DNA from: Streptomyces sp. CG4
GTDB taxonomy: Bacteria > Actinomycetota > Actinomycetes > Streptomycetales > Streptomycetaceae
Length of the DNA stretch: 64,000 nt
Direction: 5' to 3'
NCBI RefSeq assembly: GCF_041080655.1
Contig: NZ_CP163525.1
Location: forward strand, 930,001-994,000
Shown: positions 34,841 through 42,809 of the stretch, one piece after another
Numbering within the stretch: the first letter of the stretch is position 1
Layout: every line of letters begins with the position of its first letter
Program-made: the position numbers and the translations under genes
Notes under the pieces: generated by a model
Told to the model about the DNA's origin: nothing
Database searches by the model: none
Seen by the model: only the letters and a program-made list of their open reading frames with translations

Positions 34841-35099
34841 TCGGCGCCTTCACGCAGGCCGCGTAGTGGTCGTTCGGCGCGCCGGCGCCGAGGCAGCGGA
34901 GGTCGACGAGAGGTTTGCCGTTCGAGACGATCAGGCCCTGCTGAGGGGCGTTGACGGTGACCGTGGATGACGAGAAGCCGTCTCCGCCGGTGAGGACCGT
35001 GTTCGTGTCGGCGGAGGTGGGAGCGGCGAGCGCGAAGGCGCCGAGGGTGAGCAGCACACTCGCGGTCGTACAGGCCATGGAGCGGCGTACGCAGTTCAC
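34836..35099 (-). CDS. Small secreted protein, 87 aa
   Basis: From GTG 35099 (AGGAG six bases upstream): VNCVRRSMACTTASVLLTLG, with a signal peptide ending near APTSA, then a short mature part with NAPQQGLIVSNGKPLVDLRC and AACVKAPM. Two mature Cys could form a disulfide. Function unknown. It shares an LRCL-type motif with the fragment at 39674 and resembles the small secreted protein at 36809. Confidence 0.7.
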   Translation of the reverse strand: MNCVRRSMACTTASVLLTLGAFALAAPTSADTNTVLTGGDGFSSSTVTVNAPQQGLIVSNGKPLVDLRCLGAGAPNDHYAACVKAPM

Positions 35100-35598
35100 A
35101 TCTGACTCCTGACGATCAGTAAATATGACATAAGCAACAATAGGAGTGATGTACCTACGAAGAGGCCAGCGCCACGAGCCTTCCTCCGTCATACCGCTCG
35201 TCCGGATCAGGCAAGGCAACGACGCCGGCCAGCAGCCCGGCGGGCGGGCTCAGCATCAGCAACGGCAGGCTGGCCCCGGACTGCAACGGGCCCAGGCATG
35301 CGAATTTTCCACTCCGGGACCCGGCCGCCGCGGACCCCGCACGCACAACAGCACCCCGGACCACGCAGCACCACGAGATCCGGGGCACCCCTTCCAGCCG
35401 TCGGCCCGCGACAGGTCAGGGGACAAGGACCGACAGGATCCATCCGACCGCGCACAACAGCACCCAGGCGAAGCACACGCCCTACGACCCTGCTCGGTCG
35501 TGGACCGGACACGATGTCGGGGTGGCACAGCTGCTGACGCCGGCCACCGAGGCGACCGACGCCGAACCGGGCGTGACCTCGTCCGGCGTGGCCGCCTG
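35100..35598. other. 499-bp stretch, no supported gene
   Basis: Contains two copies of CGCACAACAGCACCC about 110 bp apart (near 35343 and 35452). On the minus strand each copy lies in a short hydrophobic frame (VLLCAVGWILSVLVP in the second), so remnants of a small membrane protein are possible. Nothing firm. Confidence 0.35.
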
Positions 35599-35970
35599 TC
35601 AGCGGGAGCAGTCCCGCCACGCCCGGCGGAAGTCATCGAGTTCACGGCGCTGGCGCCGTTCCTCGGCGAGCACCGCTGCCAGGGCGTCGCGGTCGGTGTG
35701 CTCGTCGACCAGGCCGAGGACCAGGCGGTGCAGCTCGGCGGATTCCAGCGCTTCGACTTCCCACGGGACGGGACGATCCGGACGAAGTCCGTGCCGCCGG
35801 GCGAAGGCCGGCCACCGCGGATCCGCCGCCTTCCCCACCGCCGTGGGCAGCCGCCATTCGCGCACCTGGTCCACCGTGAGCGCCAGGCGCTCGACAGAAC
35901 GACCAGCGGGCGCGCGGCACTCAGAAGGCGTAGCGCCATACCTCCACTCTGCATTCCAGCCCTCCCCCAT
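35599..35970 (-). CDS. Hypothetical protein, 123 aa
   Basis: From ATG 35970 (GGAGG five bases upstream) the protein reads MGEGWNAEWRYGATPSE, LALTVDQVREWRLPTAVGK, WEVEALESAELHRLVLG and a charged helical tail RQRRELDDFRRAWRDCSR. The pattern is common in hypothetical proteins carried on actinobacterial mobile elements. Function unknown. It is divergent from the resolvase remnant. Confidence 0.6.
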   Translation of the reverse strand: MGEGWNAEWRYGATPSECRAPAGRSVERLALTVDQVREWRLPTAVGKAADPRWPAFARRHGLRPDRPVPWEVEALESAELHRLVLGLVDEHTDRDALAAVLAEERRQRRELDDFRRAWRDCSR

Positions 35971-36091
35971 TTCCGCCTCCACATGAAAGCTTCAGGATCT
36001 TCACAGGCAGTCGAAGATCCCAGGCGGGAAGGTCGTGCACCTGCCAACAGGAATCACCGGACGATGACAGGTAGTCACCCGGCCCCCGGCG

Positions 36092-36313
36092 GTGGACTTG
36101 GTGACGGCGGACGATCTCGCCTCCGCACGGGCCCGCGGCCGGGTCGGCGGACGCCGACCCAAGCTCACCGAGGACCAGGCCGCGCTCGCCCAACGGCTCT
36201 ACGACGAGCGGGAGAAGACCGTCCAGCAGATCCCCGACATGTTCGGCGTTCCCCGGTCGACGGTGTACGGCGACCTCGACAAGACCAAGACCGTGCCCCG
36301 CCATCCGAAGTAG
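36092..36313 (+). pseudogene. Serine recombinase (resolvase) C-terminal fragment
   Basis: The frame reads SARARGRVGGRRPKLTEDQA, LYDEREKTVQQIPDMFGVPR and STVYGDLDKTK. This is the end of the E-helix region plus the Hin-like DNA-binding helix-turn-helix of a Tn3-type resolvase/invertase. The catalytic N-terminal 130 residues, including the active Ser, are missing. Confidence 0.82.
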
Positions 36314-36808
36314 ACCACGGTCACCAAGCTCTGAAAGCTACCGGCTGGTTACTTGTTCCCTGGTGTCCGAGCTGGGACTCCGGGGCCGAGAAGGCCGGCG
36401 GCGGTTGCGACAACCGCGAGGGCTTCGGCGCGGGTCCAGGAGCCTGCTTCCCGCGTCGTCGTGATGGGACCGCCGAACAGGTTGTAGGCACTCTGGAGAG
36501 CAGGGCCCCGCTGCGCCTGGTCCCGCTCAGTGGCCTTCTTACCCAGTGCATCTCCTGTGTCCGGGCATTGATGAGTGAGATCACCAACCGATCGACCAAG
36601 AGCCCTGCCGTGTCATTCGGCTTCCGCGTTGTGTCGCTGATCGTGTTTCGAGGTCGGTGACGCCGCGGAGCGCAGCGGGGTGGGCTCGCTCAGGCCGAAC
36701 GGGTGAATCCCCGTACCTGTGCGCGCCCGACCTCCTTCCCACGGAAAGGCATGGGGCACCAGTTCGCTGAACCATGCGCCGGCATCCACTGACAGGAGAG
36801 CCATCACC
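36314..36808. other. 495-bp stretch with no supported gene
   Basis: Open frames on both strands lack domain signatures. The last 60 bp hold the presumed promoter and GGAGAG ribosome binding site of the following secreted-protein gene. Confidence 0.5.
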
Positions 36809-37030
36809 GTGAAGCGTCCCATGTCTCTGCTTCTTGTCACGGCATCTCTGACTTGCGGCTTACTCACCGGTGCGAGCGGACTGGCCCACGCCACACCCCG
36901 CGCCGTGCCCGATGACGTCACCGTGCCCATGTGCTACGCGGGCGGCGGCATTCCTGTGATCGATCCCAGCCAAAGTCGCCTGGTCTGCCTCGGCGGCGAA
37001 TGGAACGGTCAACCCATCATCCTGTTCTGA
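36809..37030 (+). CDS. Small secreted protein, 73 aa
   Basis: GTG 36809 follows GGAGAG by nine bases. VKRPMSLLLVTASLTCGLLT is a signal peptide, ending near GLAHA. The mature peptide of about 45 residues contains VTVPMCYAGGGIPVIDPSQS and RLVCLGGEWNGQPIILF with two Cys, a likely disulfide. Function unknown. A strong hairpin follows. Confidence 0.7.
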   Translation: MKRPMSLLLVTASLTCGLLTGASGLAHATPRAVPDDVTVPMCYAGGGIPVIDPSQSRLVCLGGEWNGQPIILF

Positions 37031-37092
37031 CCGAAAGTAGCGCCACGCGACAGACTTCGCGACGCGCGCGAGCGCTGTCTGCGCTGCGCTTC

Positions 37093-37122
37093 GCGCTCGG
37101 CTGGGAAACCCCAGCCGAGCGC
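37093..37122. terminator. Strong hairpin terminator
   Basis: GCGCTCGGCTGGG (37093-37105) and CCCAGCCGAGCGC (37110-37122) form a perfect 13-bp stem with an AAAC loop, 62 bp after the small secreted-protein gene. It is likely that gene's terminator. Confidence 0.8.
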
Positions 37123-37363
37123 CCATCTAAACTGCTCGCGTCCTGATCAACCCCACGGTGTTGCGACGACCCCTGGAATCCGCCTTGAAGCCGGGCTTCT
37201 CCGTAGCAGATGGTCAGGGAGTCGGCTCGGGCTCGAGGGCCTGGACTCGCCGTGAGAGCTGCGCCGCCCGTGCCGGGGCTCCCACGCTGCTTCCACCAGC
37301 TGGTGTGTGATGAAGCGTTGGGAGTAGGGGGAAGCGCGAGCACGGATCGATGGATCGATGCGC

Positions 37364-38006
37364 CCAAACGGTGGGCATGTGCAGCAGTCGTCGCTATCGG
37401 CGCACTGGCGGGCTGCGCCGACCACGGTACGGCCGCCGGCACCCGAGCAGACGGGGCGCCGGGACCGTCACAGACCCCCGCACCGGGCAAGAATGGCACG
37501 ATCAGCCCTCGCGGCCCACGCTGCCTCCGGCACGTCCACCAGTGCTGCATGTGCACGGCGCGTACAACTACACGGTGCAGATCCTGGACGCCAAGACCAC
37601 GACGGATCTGCCGAACAACCCTCCACCAGCTGGAACCACAGCGGTGGCCCTGCTGGTACGGGTGGAGGCCGAGCCCCGCAACCGCAGCATCATGGCGCCC
37701 ACGATCGAGCCAGCTGTCAACTACCCGAGTCTCACGACCGACCTGGACAAGCACCCCGGCACAGGCCTCGGGACGTATCTCGACGACGGCACGGACTACG
37801 TGACCGAGGACCAGTTGCTCTCCGGCGGTGAGGGCGCCGATGGTGTGCGTCCCATGACAGGCACACTCCAGGCGAACACCGTGTATTACCACTGGGTCTG
37901 GCAGCTCGTCTCGGAGAAGGCGAACCTGACCGATGCCTCCCTCTGCGAGACGCGCTCCATCGGTCACAACTGCATCCCGATTGGTGCGATCAAACGCCAA
38001 GCCTGA
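37364..38006 (+). pseudogene. Lipoprotein gene split by a frameshift
   Basis: One frame reads RWACAAVVAIGALAGCADHG, a signal peptide with lipobox LAGC, then GPSQTPAPGKNGTIS. Near 37505 similarity continues in another frame: PTLPPARPPVLHVHGAYNYT, VRVEAEPRNRSIMAPTIEP and IGHNCIPIGAIKRQA to the stop at 38006. No good start codon lies in the lipoprotein frame, so a second indel near 37360 is possible. If intact it would be a lipoprotein of about 215 residues of unknown function. Assembly error is the alternative. Confidence 0.55.
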
Positions 38007-38171
38007 CATCGAACCCTGACACTCGGTCGGACCGGGGCCGGCCGCAGAGCAGCCGAGTCGGCCGAGGAGAGTAGGGACAGAAGCTCGCCCAGCGCCTGGC
38101 AGCCGGAGAGTCCCCCGGCCACCGCGCGGCTCAGTCCGTGTGCTCGCCCGAAGCCCGGCTCCCAGCACTGC

Positions 38172-38822
38172 TCAGCCCCAGGTCTCGCCGGTGACGAGGT
38201 TGGGACCGAGATGCCGGGCGGCGACGGACACGAGGGGCGGAAGCGGGCCGTCCTCACTCGCGTGTTTGAAGGTGTGCACCAGGCAGGTGCGCACGGGATG
38301 CACTGGTCCATGGGGCTTCCAGCCATCGTTCGTGGACAGGGGCCGGTTCTGCGGACGGGCCAGGGAGAAGGCGACGAGCATCGTGCGTTTGTCCTCGAAC
38401 CGGAAGTAGTCGGCGATCGCCCGGTTGGTGAAGTCCAGATACTGGAAGACGACCGCCACGTCCTCCTCCCCATATGGTGCCCGCTGCAGGGCCGGCAGCA
38501 CGTCGAGAATGGCGTCACCGCGGGCCAGCAGGCGGGCCCGCTCGTATGAGTCACCCCACGGCGGCGGATCGTCGTCCCGCAGGCCTTCGGGGTACTCCTC
38601 GGAATGCAGAACGGTGCCGAGGCCAGGCTCGTCCCAGCGTGCCTGCCCACTGACGCTCCCCCAGTTCAAACTCGCATTGACGCACAACTCCCCCGCCAGC
38701 AGCGCCCAGGGCGTGCAGGCCACCCGCTCGCGCGCCAGGTCGACCACGAGCTGCCCGAAATCTTCCCGGGACAGCAGAACCGGCTCGGCGGGCGCGGTGA
38801 AGGCATCGGTCCATATCCCCAT
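38172..38822 (-). CDS. Conserved hypothetical protein, 216 aa
   Basis: A soluble protein starting MGIWTDAFTAPAEPVLLSRE, with ARERVACTPWALLAGELCVN and VAVVFQYLDFTNRAIADYFR, and ending HLGPNLVTGETWG. Codon use is normal. No signal peptide and no recognised domain. The ATG has no clear ribosome binding site. Confidence 0.6.
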   Translation of the reverse strand: MGIWTDAFTAPAEPVLLSREDFGQLVVDLARERVACTPWALLAGELCVNASLNWGSVSGQARWDEPGLGTVLHSEEYPEGLRDDDPPPWGDSYERARLLARGDAILDVLPALQRAPYGEEDVAVVFQYLDFTNRAIADYFRFEDKRTMLVAFSLARPQNRPLSTNDGWKPHGPVHPVRTCLVHTFKHASEDGPLPPLVSVAARHLGPNLVTGETWG

Positions 38823-38995
38823 GCCACGTGGTGTACAGGCAAGCCACCAGAAAGCGCCAACCAGGGACGGAGATCCAGGAGGATCCGGCCGAGACGTAGC
38901 CGCTACGTCGAGACCTGAGGGGCTTCACCTTCGGTGGCTGACAATGCGACGGCCCCGCTGCCAGCGCCAGTAGGGCCAGGGTTGTACAGGCGCGG

Positions 38996-39532
38996 TCAGC
39001 CGCAGTAGCCGGACACTGGGTCACGCTGCGGGGTTCCGGTGCCGTAGTACCAGTCAGTTCCCCGGGCTGCCGAAGAGCAGCCATAGTAGGTCCCGACGAG
39101 CTGAGCCTCCGCCGCCCAGTGATCCGGATTCGCATTGTGGATCTCGAAGGCCGGCGAGTAGATGTCCTTGGTCGCCGTGGAGTCCATCGTGGAAGGCCCG
39201 GTGGTGGGTCCATAGTTCCCGGAATAGATGTCGACCTGCACCATCGTCCCGCTGAACTTCGACTGGAAGCCGGACGACCACTGGAAGTGAGCACGGGCGT
39301 TGACCACGCCGCCCCCGCAGTTCTGGTACTGCTGCTCGACCTGACCAGCGTACGTCCACGTACCGTAGTAGAAACCGTAGCCGTACAGATTCCCCGGGGC
39401 GCCGACGTTGTTCCACGGCGCGCCGCAGTCCGTCATGGGGCGGACGGCGGCGTCGGCGGCCGGCGCCGAAATCCCGAGGCCGCAGAGCGCCATCGTCGTC
39501 GCGGCTATGGCAAAGCTTCTTCGAATCCGCAT
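38996..39532 (-). CDS. Secreted protein, 178 aa, Tyr/Gly-rich
   Basis: MRIRRSFAIAATTMALCGLG begins a signal peptide with cleavage near AADAA. The mature protein is rich in Tyr, Gly, Asn and Ser (NLYGYGFYYGTWTYAGQVEQ), with four Cys (TDCG, QNCGGG, YYGCSS, GYCG) likely forming disulfides. This suits a small beta-rich extracellular protein. Family not recognised. Confidence 0.75.
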   Translation of the reverse strand: MRIRRSFAIAATTMALCGLGISAPAADAAVRPMTDCGAPWNNVGAPGNLYGYGFYYGTWTYAGQVEQQYQNCGGGVVNARAHFQWSSGFQSKFSGTMVQVDIYSGNYGPTTGPSTMDSTATKDIYSPAFEIHNANPDHWAAEAQLVGTYYGCSSAARGTDWYYGTGTPQRDPVSGYCG

Positions 39533-39673
39533 GGGTCCCCCTTGATGCGCAGCAGGCGAGTTGGCCCAAGCGAGAGTAGGAGGCGGCTGCCGTGGTCGTT
39601 AGCCCGGAATTCGCCATCCGCTTGGGCGCGAACCTTGTCCTTGACAGGCTGGGAGATTCGCTGTCCGGTCGTC

Positions 39674-39868
39674 GCCGTGCCCGGAGCGGGCGACGGCGCA
39701 GGCGGCATCCTCAACGCCTATGGCGCTTCGCTCATCAACACCGACCTCCGCTGCCTGGTGCCGCTACCGGAGGGGGAGGGCATCGGGGGGCACGCACTCG
39801 GCGGGCCCAAGGCCGCGTGCAACATCGCGCCCGTCGACCAGTACGAGGCACCGCAGAAGCTGCTCTGA
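39674..39868 (+). pseudogene. Small secreted-protein remnant
   Basis: The frame reads VVAVPGAGDGAGGILNAYGA, SLINTDLRCLVPLPEGEG and PKAACNIAPVDQYEAPQKLL, then stops. It looks like the mature part of a small extracellular protein, but no signal peptide or start precedes it in frame. It shares DLRCL with the small secreted protein at 34836. Confidence 0.35.
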
Positions 39869-40089
39869 AGAGCGGCAACGAAGACAGCCCCGGAAATTCG
39901 CCAATGAACGGCCGTGCTGGGGGGCTGTACGGGCTGGGGTGGATCTTAAGGGGCTGTACGTCGAGTGTCGTACGTGGATGCTGTACGCGAGCGACCGCGG
40001 CGTCCGTTGCCGGACTGTGTGACGGCCGGGTTCGAGGATGTGGCGCCGGTGCGGCCGTTTCGCTGGTCGCGGGCTGAAAGGCCCGCCGG

Positions 40090-40317
40090 TCAGGCGGCCT
40101 TCCGGCGCTGGGGCGGCTTGCGCATCTTCACCCCGCCGACGATGAGCGCCAGCCCCACGGCGACGATGCCGAGGTAAGCGGGGGACGGAAGGTCGACCAC
40201 TTTGTGCATCCAGCCCCACTCCGTGCCGAAGAGGGTCTGCGAAGCGAAGCTGACAAGCCCCTGGGCTCCTACGACGTAGCCGATGCTTTCGGCGGTGTAT
40301 CCGATGGTGGTTCGCAT
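40090..40317 (-). CDS. Small membrane protein, 75 aa
   Basis: From ATG 40317: MRTTIGYTAESIGYVVGAQG, WGWMHKVVDLPSPAYLGIVA, one clear transmembrane helix (LGIVAVGLALIVGGV) and a Lys/Arg-rich end (KMRKPPQRRKAA). Length and pattern suit a small stress or phage-shock-type membrane protein, but the family is not recognised. An earlier in-frame start at 40383 lacks support. Confidence 0.6.
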   Translation of the reverse strand: MRTTIGYTAESIGYVVGAQGLVSFASQTLFGTEWGWMHKVVDLPSPAYLGIVAVGLALIVGGVKMRKPPQRRKAA

Positions 40318-40494
40318 GAGTCGACTCTTTCGCGGCGGTGCCGCGAGATCGTCCTCCACAGGGCCGAAAACGCAGTAGTCCAAAGGATGCAGTCGCGTGC
40401 GGTTCCAGAGCCAATACCCATTGATCCGGCCGGAGTCGTGTCCCGTCTCTGTCGATCTGGCCTCTGTCTCTAGTGATCTGGTCTGGTTCGCTCG

Positions 40495-41073
40495 TCATCT
40501 CAGATGACCTGGTTCACCGCAAGCGGTGGCGTCGGCTGCAGCGGGTTGCTGTTCGGCGGGGAACAGGATGGGGCTGAGAAGGTAGCGGGTGCGTTCCTGC
40601 GAGGGTTCGTCGGCGAGGAGGGGCGCGATGGCTGCTTGCATCGCGCTGATCGGTGCTACAAGTGCGTCCCTGCTGAGCCAGATCGCGTGCTGCCGATAGC
40701 CGACGAGGTCGTCCACGGGATCGCTGCCTTGGCGCTGCAGGTAGGCGCCGAACTCCGCGATCAGGGCGGTCATGGCGGCAGTGAATGCCCGCTCGTGGTG
40801 CTGCGGGGTGAGCGCATGCACGGTTTCCGCGTCGATGTCCGCGCGTTCCTGCCGTAGCCGGTAGCGGCGTTCGACGGCACCCCGCACCCGCCGTTCGTCG
40901 GCGACGTCGAGGATGCCGCCCGCGGCGAGAAGATCGACGTGCCGGTAGACGGTCGCCTTGGACACGTCCGGGATCAGGGCGCAGAACTGCCCGGTGGTCA
41001 GGACCCGCCCACCGCGCAGTGCGTGGACCACGCGGAGGCGGACAGGATGCGCCAGGAGTTCCAAGGTGTCCAT
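40495..41073 (-). CDS. ArsR-like winged-helix transcriptional regulator
   Basis: A 192-residue protein starting MDTLELLAHPVRLRVVHALR. The winged helix (TTGQFCALIPDVSKATVYRH, VDLLAAGGILDVADERRV, GAVERRYRL) matches HTH_20/ArsR-like regulators of Streptomyces, which have a helical C-terminal part of about 100 residues and no metal-binding Cys. It is divergent from the TnsA-like pseudogene with only 38 bp between, so it could have regulated that element. Confidence 0.82.
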   Translation of the reverse strand: MDTLELLAHPVRLRVVHALRGGRVLTTGQFCALIPDVSKATVYRHVDLLAAGGILDVADERRVRGAVERRYRLRQERADIDAETVHALTPQHHERAFTAAMTALIAEFGAYLQRQGSDPVDDLVGYRQHAIWLSRDALVAPISAMQAAIAPLLADEPSQERTRYLLSPILFPAEQQPAAADATACGEPGHLR

Positions 41074-41111
41074 GGCGAGCCTGCAGAGGCGGTTCCCACC
41101 TGGGAGTTCGC

Positions 41112-41826
41112 ATGGATGTCTGTGTGGGGTTCGTCGGTGCCGACGGCGTCCGTCGGCTCGGTCCGCCGGCCCGCTACTGGGGCTAGCCCTTCGAGCGTGC
41201 CTCACCGGCCCGGAAGTTCACCGCGTTCAAGGGGAGAAGAACTTCAGGGCGACTACTGGGCGGTGACCTCGCGGTCTCTGGTGGGCTACGAGTCGTGGGG
41301 GGAGCGGGCCGCAGCGATGGCCCTGGACCTCGATCCCGCCGTCGTGGCTCTGGCCTCCCAGCCGTTTCGCCTGATCTGGCCGGATGGTGATCGGGAACGC
41401 GAGCACAGCCCGGACCACTTCGCGCGGCTGGCCGACGGGACCGGCGTGGTGGTCGATGTCCGGCCTCAAGACCCGGTCGACGAGGAGGCCGCCGCGGTCT
41501 TCGCGTTCACCGCGCGGATCTGCGAGTCGGTGGGGTGGCAGTTCCGGCTGGTCGGAGACCTGGACCAGCCCTTCCGGGCGAATCTGCGCCGGCCGGCCCG
41601 CTACCGTGATCCGCGCAGTCACCGGGCGGCGGTGGCGGACCGGCTGCGGGAGGTGTTCACCGAACCGCAGATGCTTCTCGCCGGGGCCGAGAGGGCCGGG
41701 GACCGGCTGGCGGTGCTGCCGGTGCTCTATCACCTGCTTTGGCAGCACGAACTGACGACGGACCTGGTCGCGGCCCCGCTTGGCGCCGCCACGGTCGTCC
41801 GCCTGGCGGCCCGGAGGCGCTCGTGA
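41112..41826 (+). pseudogene. TnsA-like transposase endonuclease, inactivated
   Basis: ATG 41112 opens MDVCVGFVGADGVRRLGPPA, then ARYWG and an in-frame TAG at 41184-41186. After the stop the frame reads PFERASPARKFTAFKG. Two further frame changes near 41235-41255 are needed to reach QGDYWAVTSRSLVGYESWGE. That last frame is open to 41826, with PDHFARLADGTGVVVDVRPQ and LPVLYHLLWQHELTTDL, the TnsA-like nuclease fold (E...D...QxK-like core). The partner transposase and ATPase genes of such elements are absent. Confidence 0.8.
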
Positions 41827-41839
41827 GGTCCGCGCGTCC

Positions 41840-42583
41840 GGGCTGGTCGCCGACGCGCTGCCGGCCGGTCTGCGCCCGTCGGCCCTGGCCGTGGGCGGCC
41901 ACGCCTGCGAGACTCCACGCCAGTGCACGGGGATACGCAACGGCCTGCGCGCCCACGTCGACGCACCCGCACTGGTCGTGGGTGACGCCGAACTCCTCGT
42001 ACCCGCCGCCGGGTTGGACCGCGGCGTCGGGCTGGTCGCCGGCACCGGCTCGGTGGCGGTGGGCCGGCCCGCCGACGGCACGCCGGTGCAGGTCGGCGGC
42101 TGGGGCTCGGCCCTCGGGGACGAGGGCGGCGCGGCCGGGCTGGTCCGGGAGGCGGTGCGGGCCTGCTGGGCCGCCCATGACCGCGGCGAGGCTCCCGACG
42201 CGCCGGCAGCGGCGCTGCTCGGCGCGTTCGGCGTGCCCGAAGTGCCCGCGCTGGGCGCGGCGTTGGAACGCGCCACGCACCCCTCCGCGGAGCGGGGCCG
42301 GTGGGCACCGGCCGTCTTCGCCGCCGCCGATGCGGGCTCGGCGCTCGCCCGTGCCGTGATCGGCGCCCAGGGCCGGGCCCTGGCCGCGCTCGTGGCGCTG
42401 CCGGCCCGGCGGGGCGCGGCGGCGGACGACGTGGTGGTCGCGGGCGGCACGGTCCTCGCCCAGCCGCTGCTGTACGACGCGTTCACGGCGGCCCTTGCCG
42501 AGACGCTCCCTGCGGCCCGGCCACGGCCGCTGCCGGTGCCGCCGGTCGACGGGGCGGTGGTGCCGGCGCGTTCACTGCTGTGA
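41840..42583 (+). pseudogene. N-acetylglucosamine-kinase-like (BadF/BcrA ATPase) gene, 5'-truncated
   Basis: From about 41840 the frame matches sugar kinases of the BadF/BadG/BcrA/BcrD ATPase family: HACETPRQCTGIRNGLRAHV, APALVVGDAELLVPAAGLDR, GVGLVAGTGSVAVGR, GWGSALGDEGGAAGLVREAV and DDVVVAGGTVLAQPLL. The first 60-80 residues, including the phosphate-1 DGG..T motif, are missing because the sequence changes at the end of the TnsA-like pseudogene. Family length is about 320 residues; about 245 remain. Confidence 0.85.
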
Positions 42584-42809
42584 GGTGAGGGCCGTGGGTT
42601 CGGCGCTGTGCGTTCCCGGTCGGTTCCGGGCGCCGGGCACCCCGCGTTCACCTGCCCAACAGGCGGAGATCACCGGGGGCTTCCCGCCGGGTCACACCCC
42701 GGGCCTACATATTCCCTCGTTCAACTTCTTTCTCCTTCTTTCCCACGGGACCGCACAACTCGGCACATCGCGCTCCCTGTCCCGTGGCCCCCTCCTGAGA
42801 GGCACAGGC

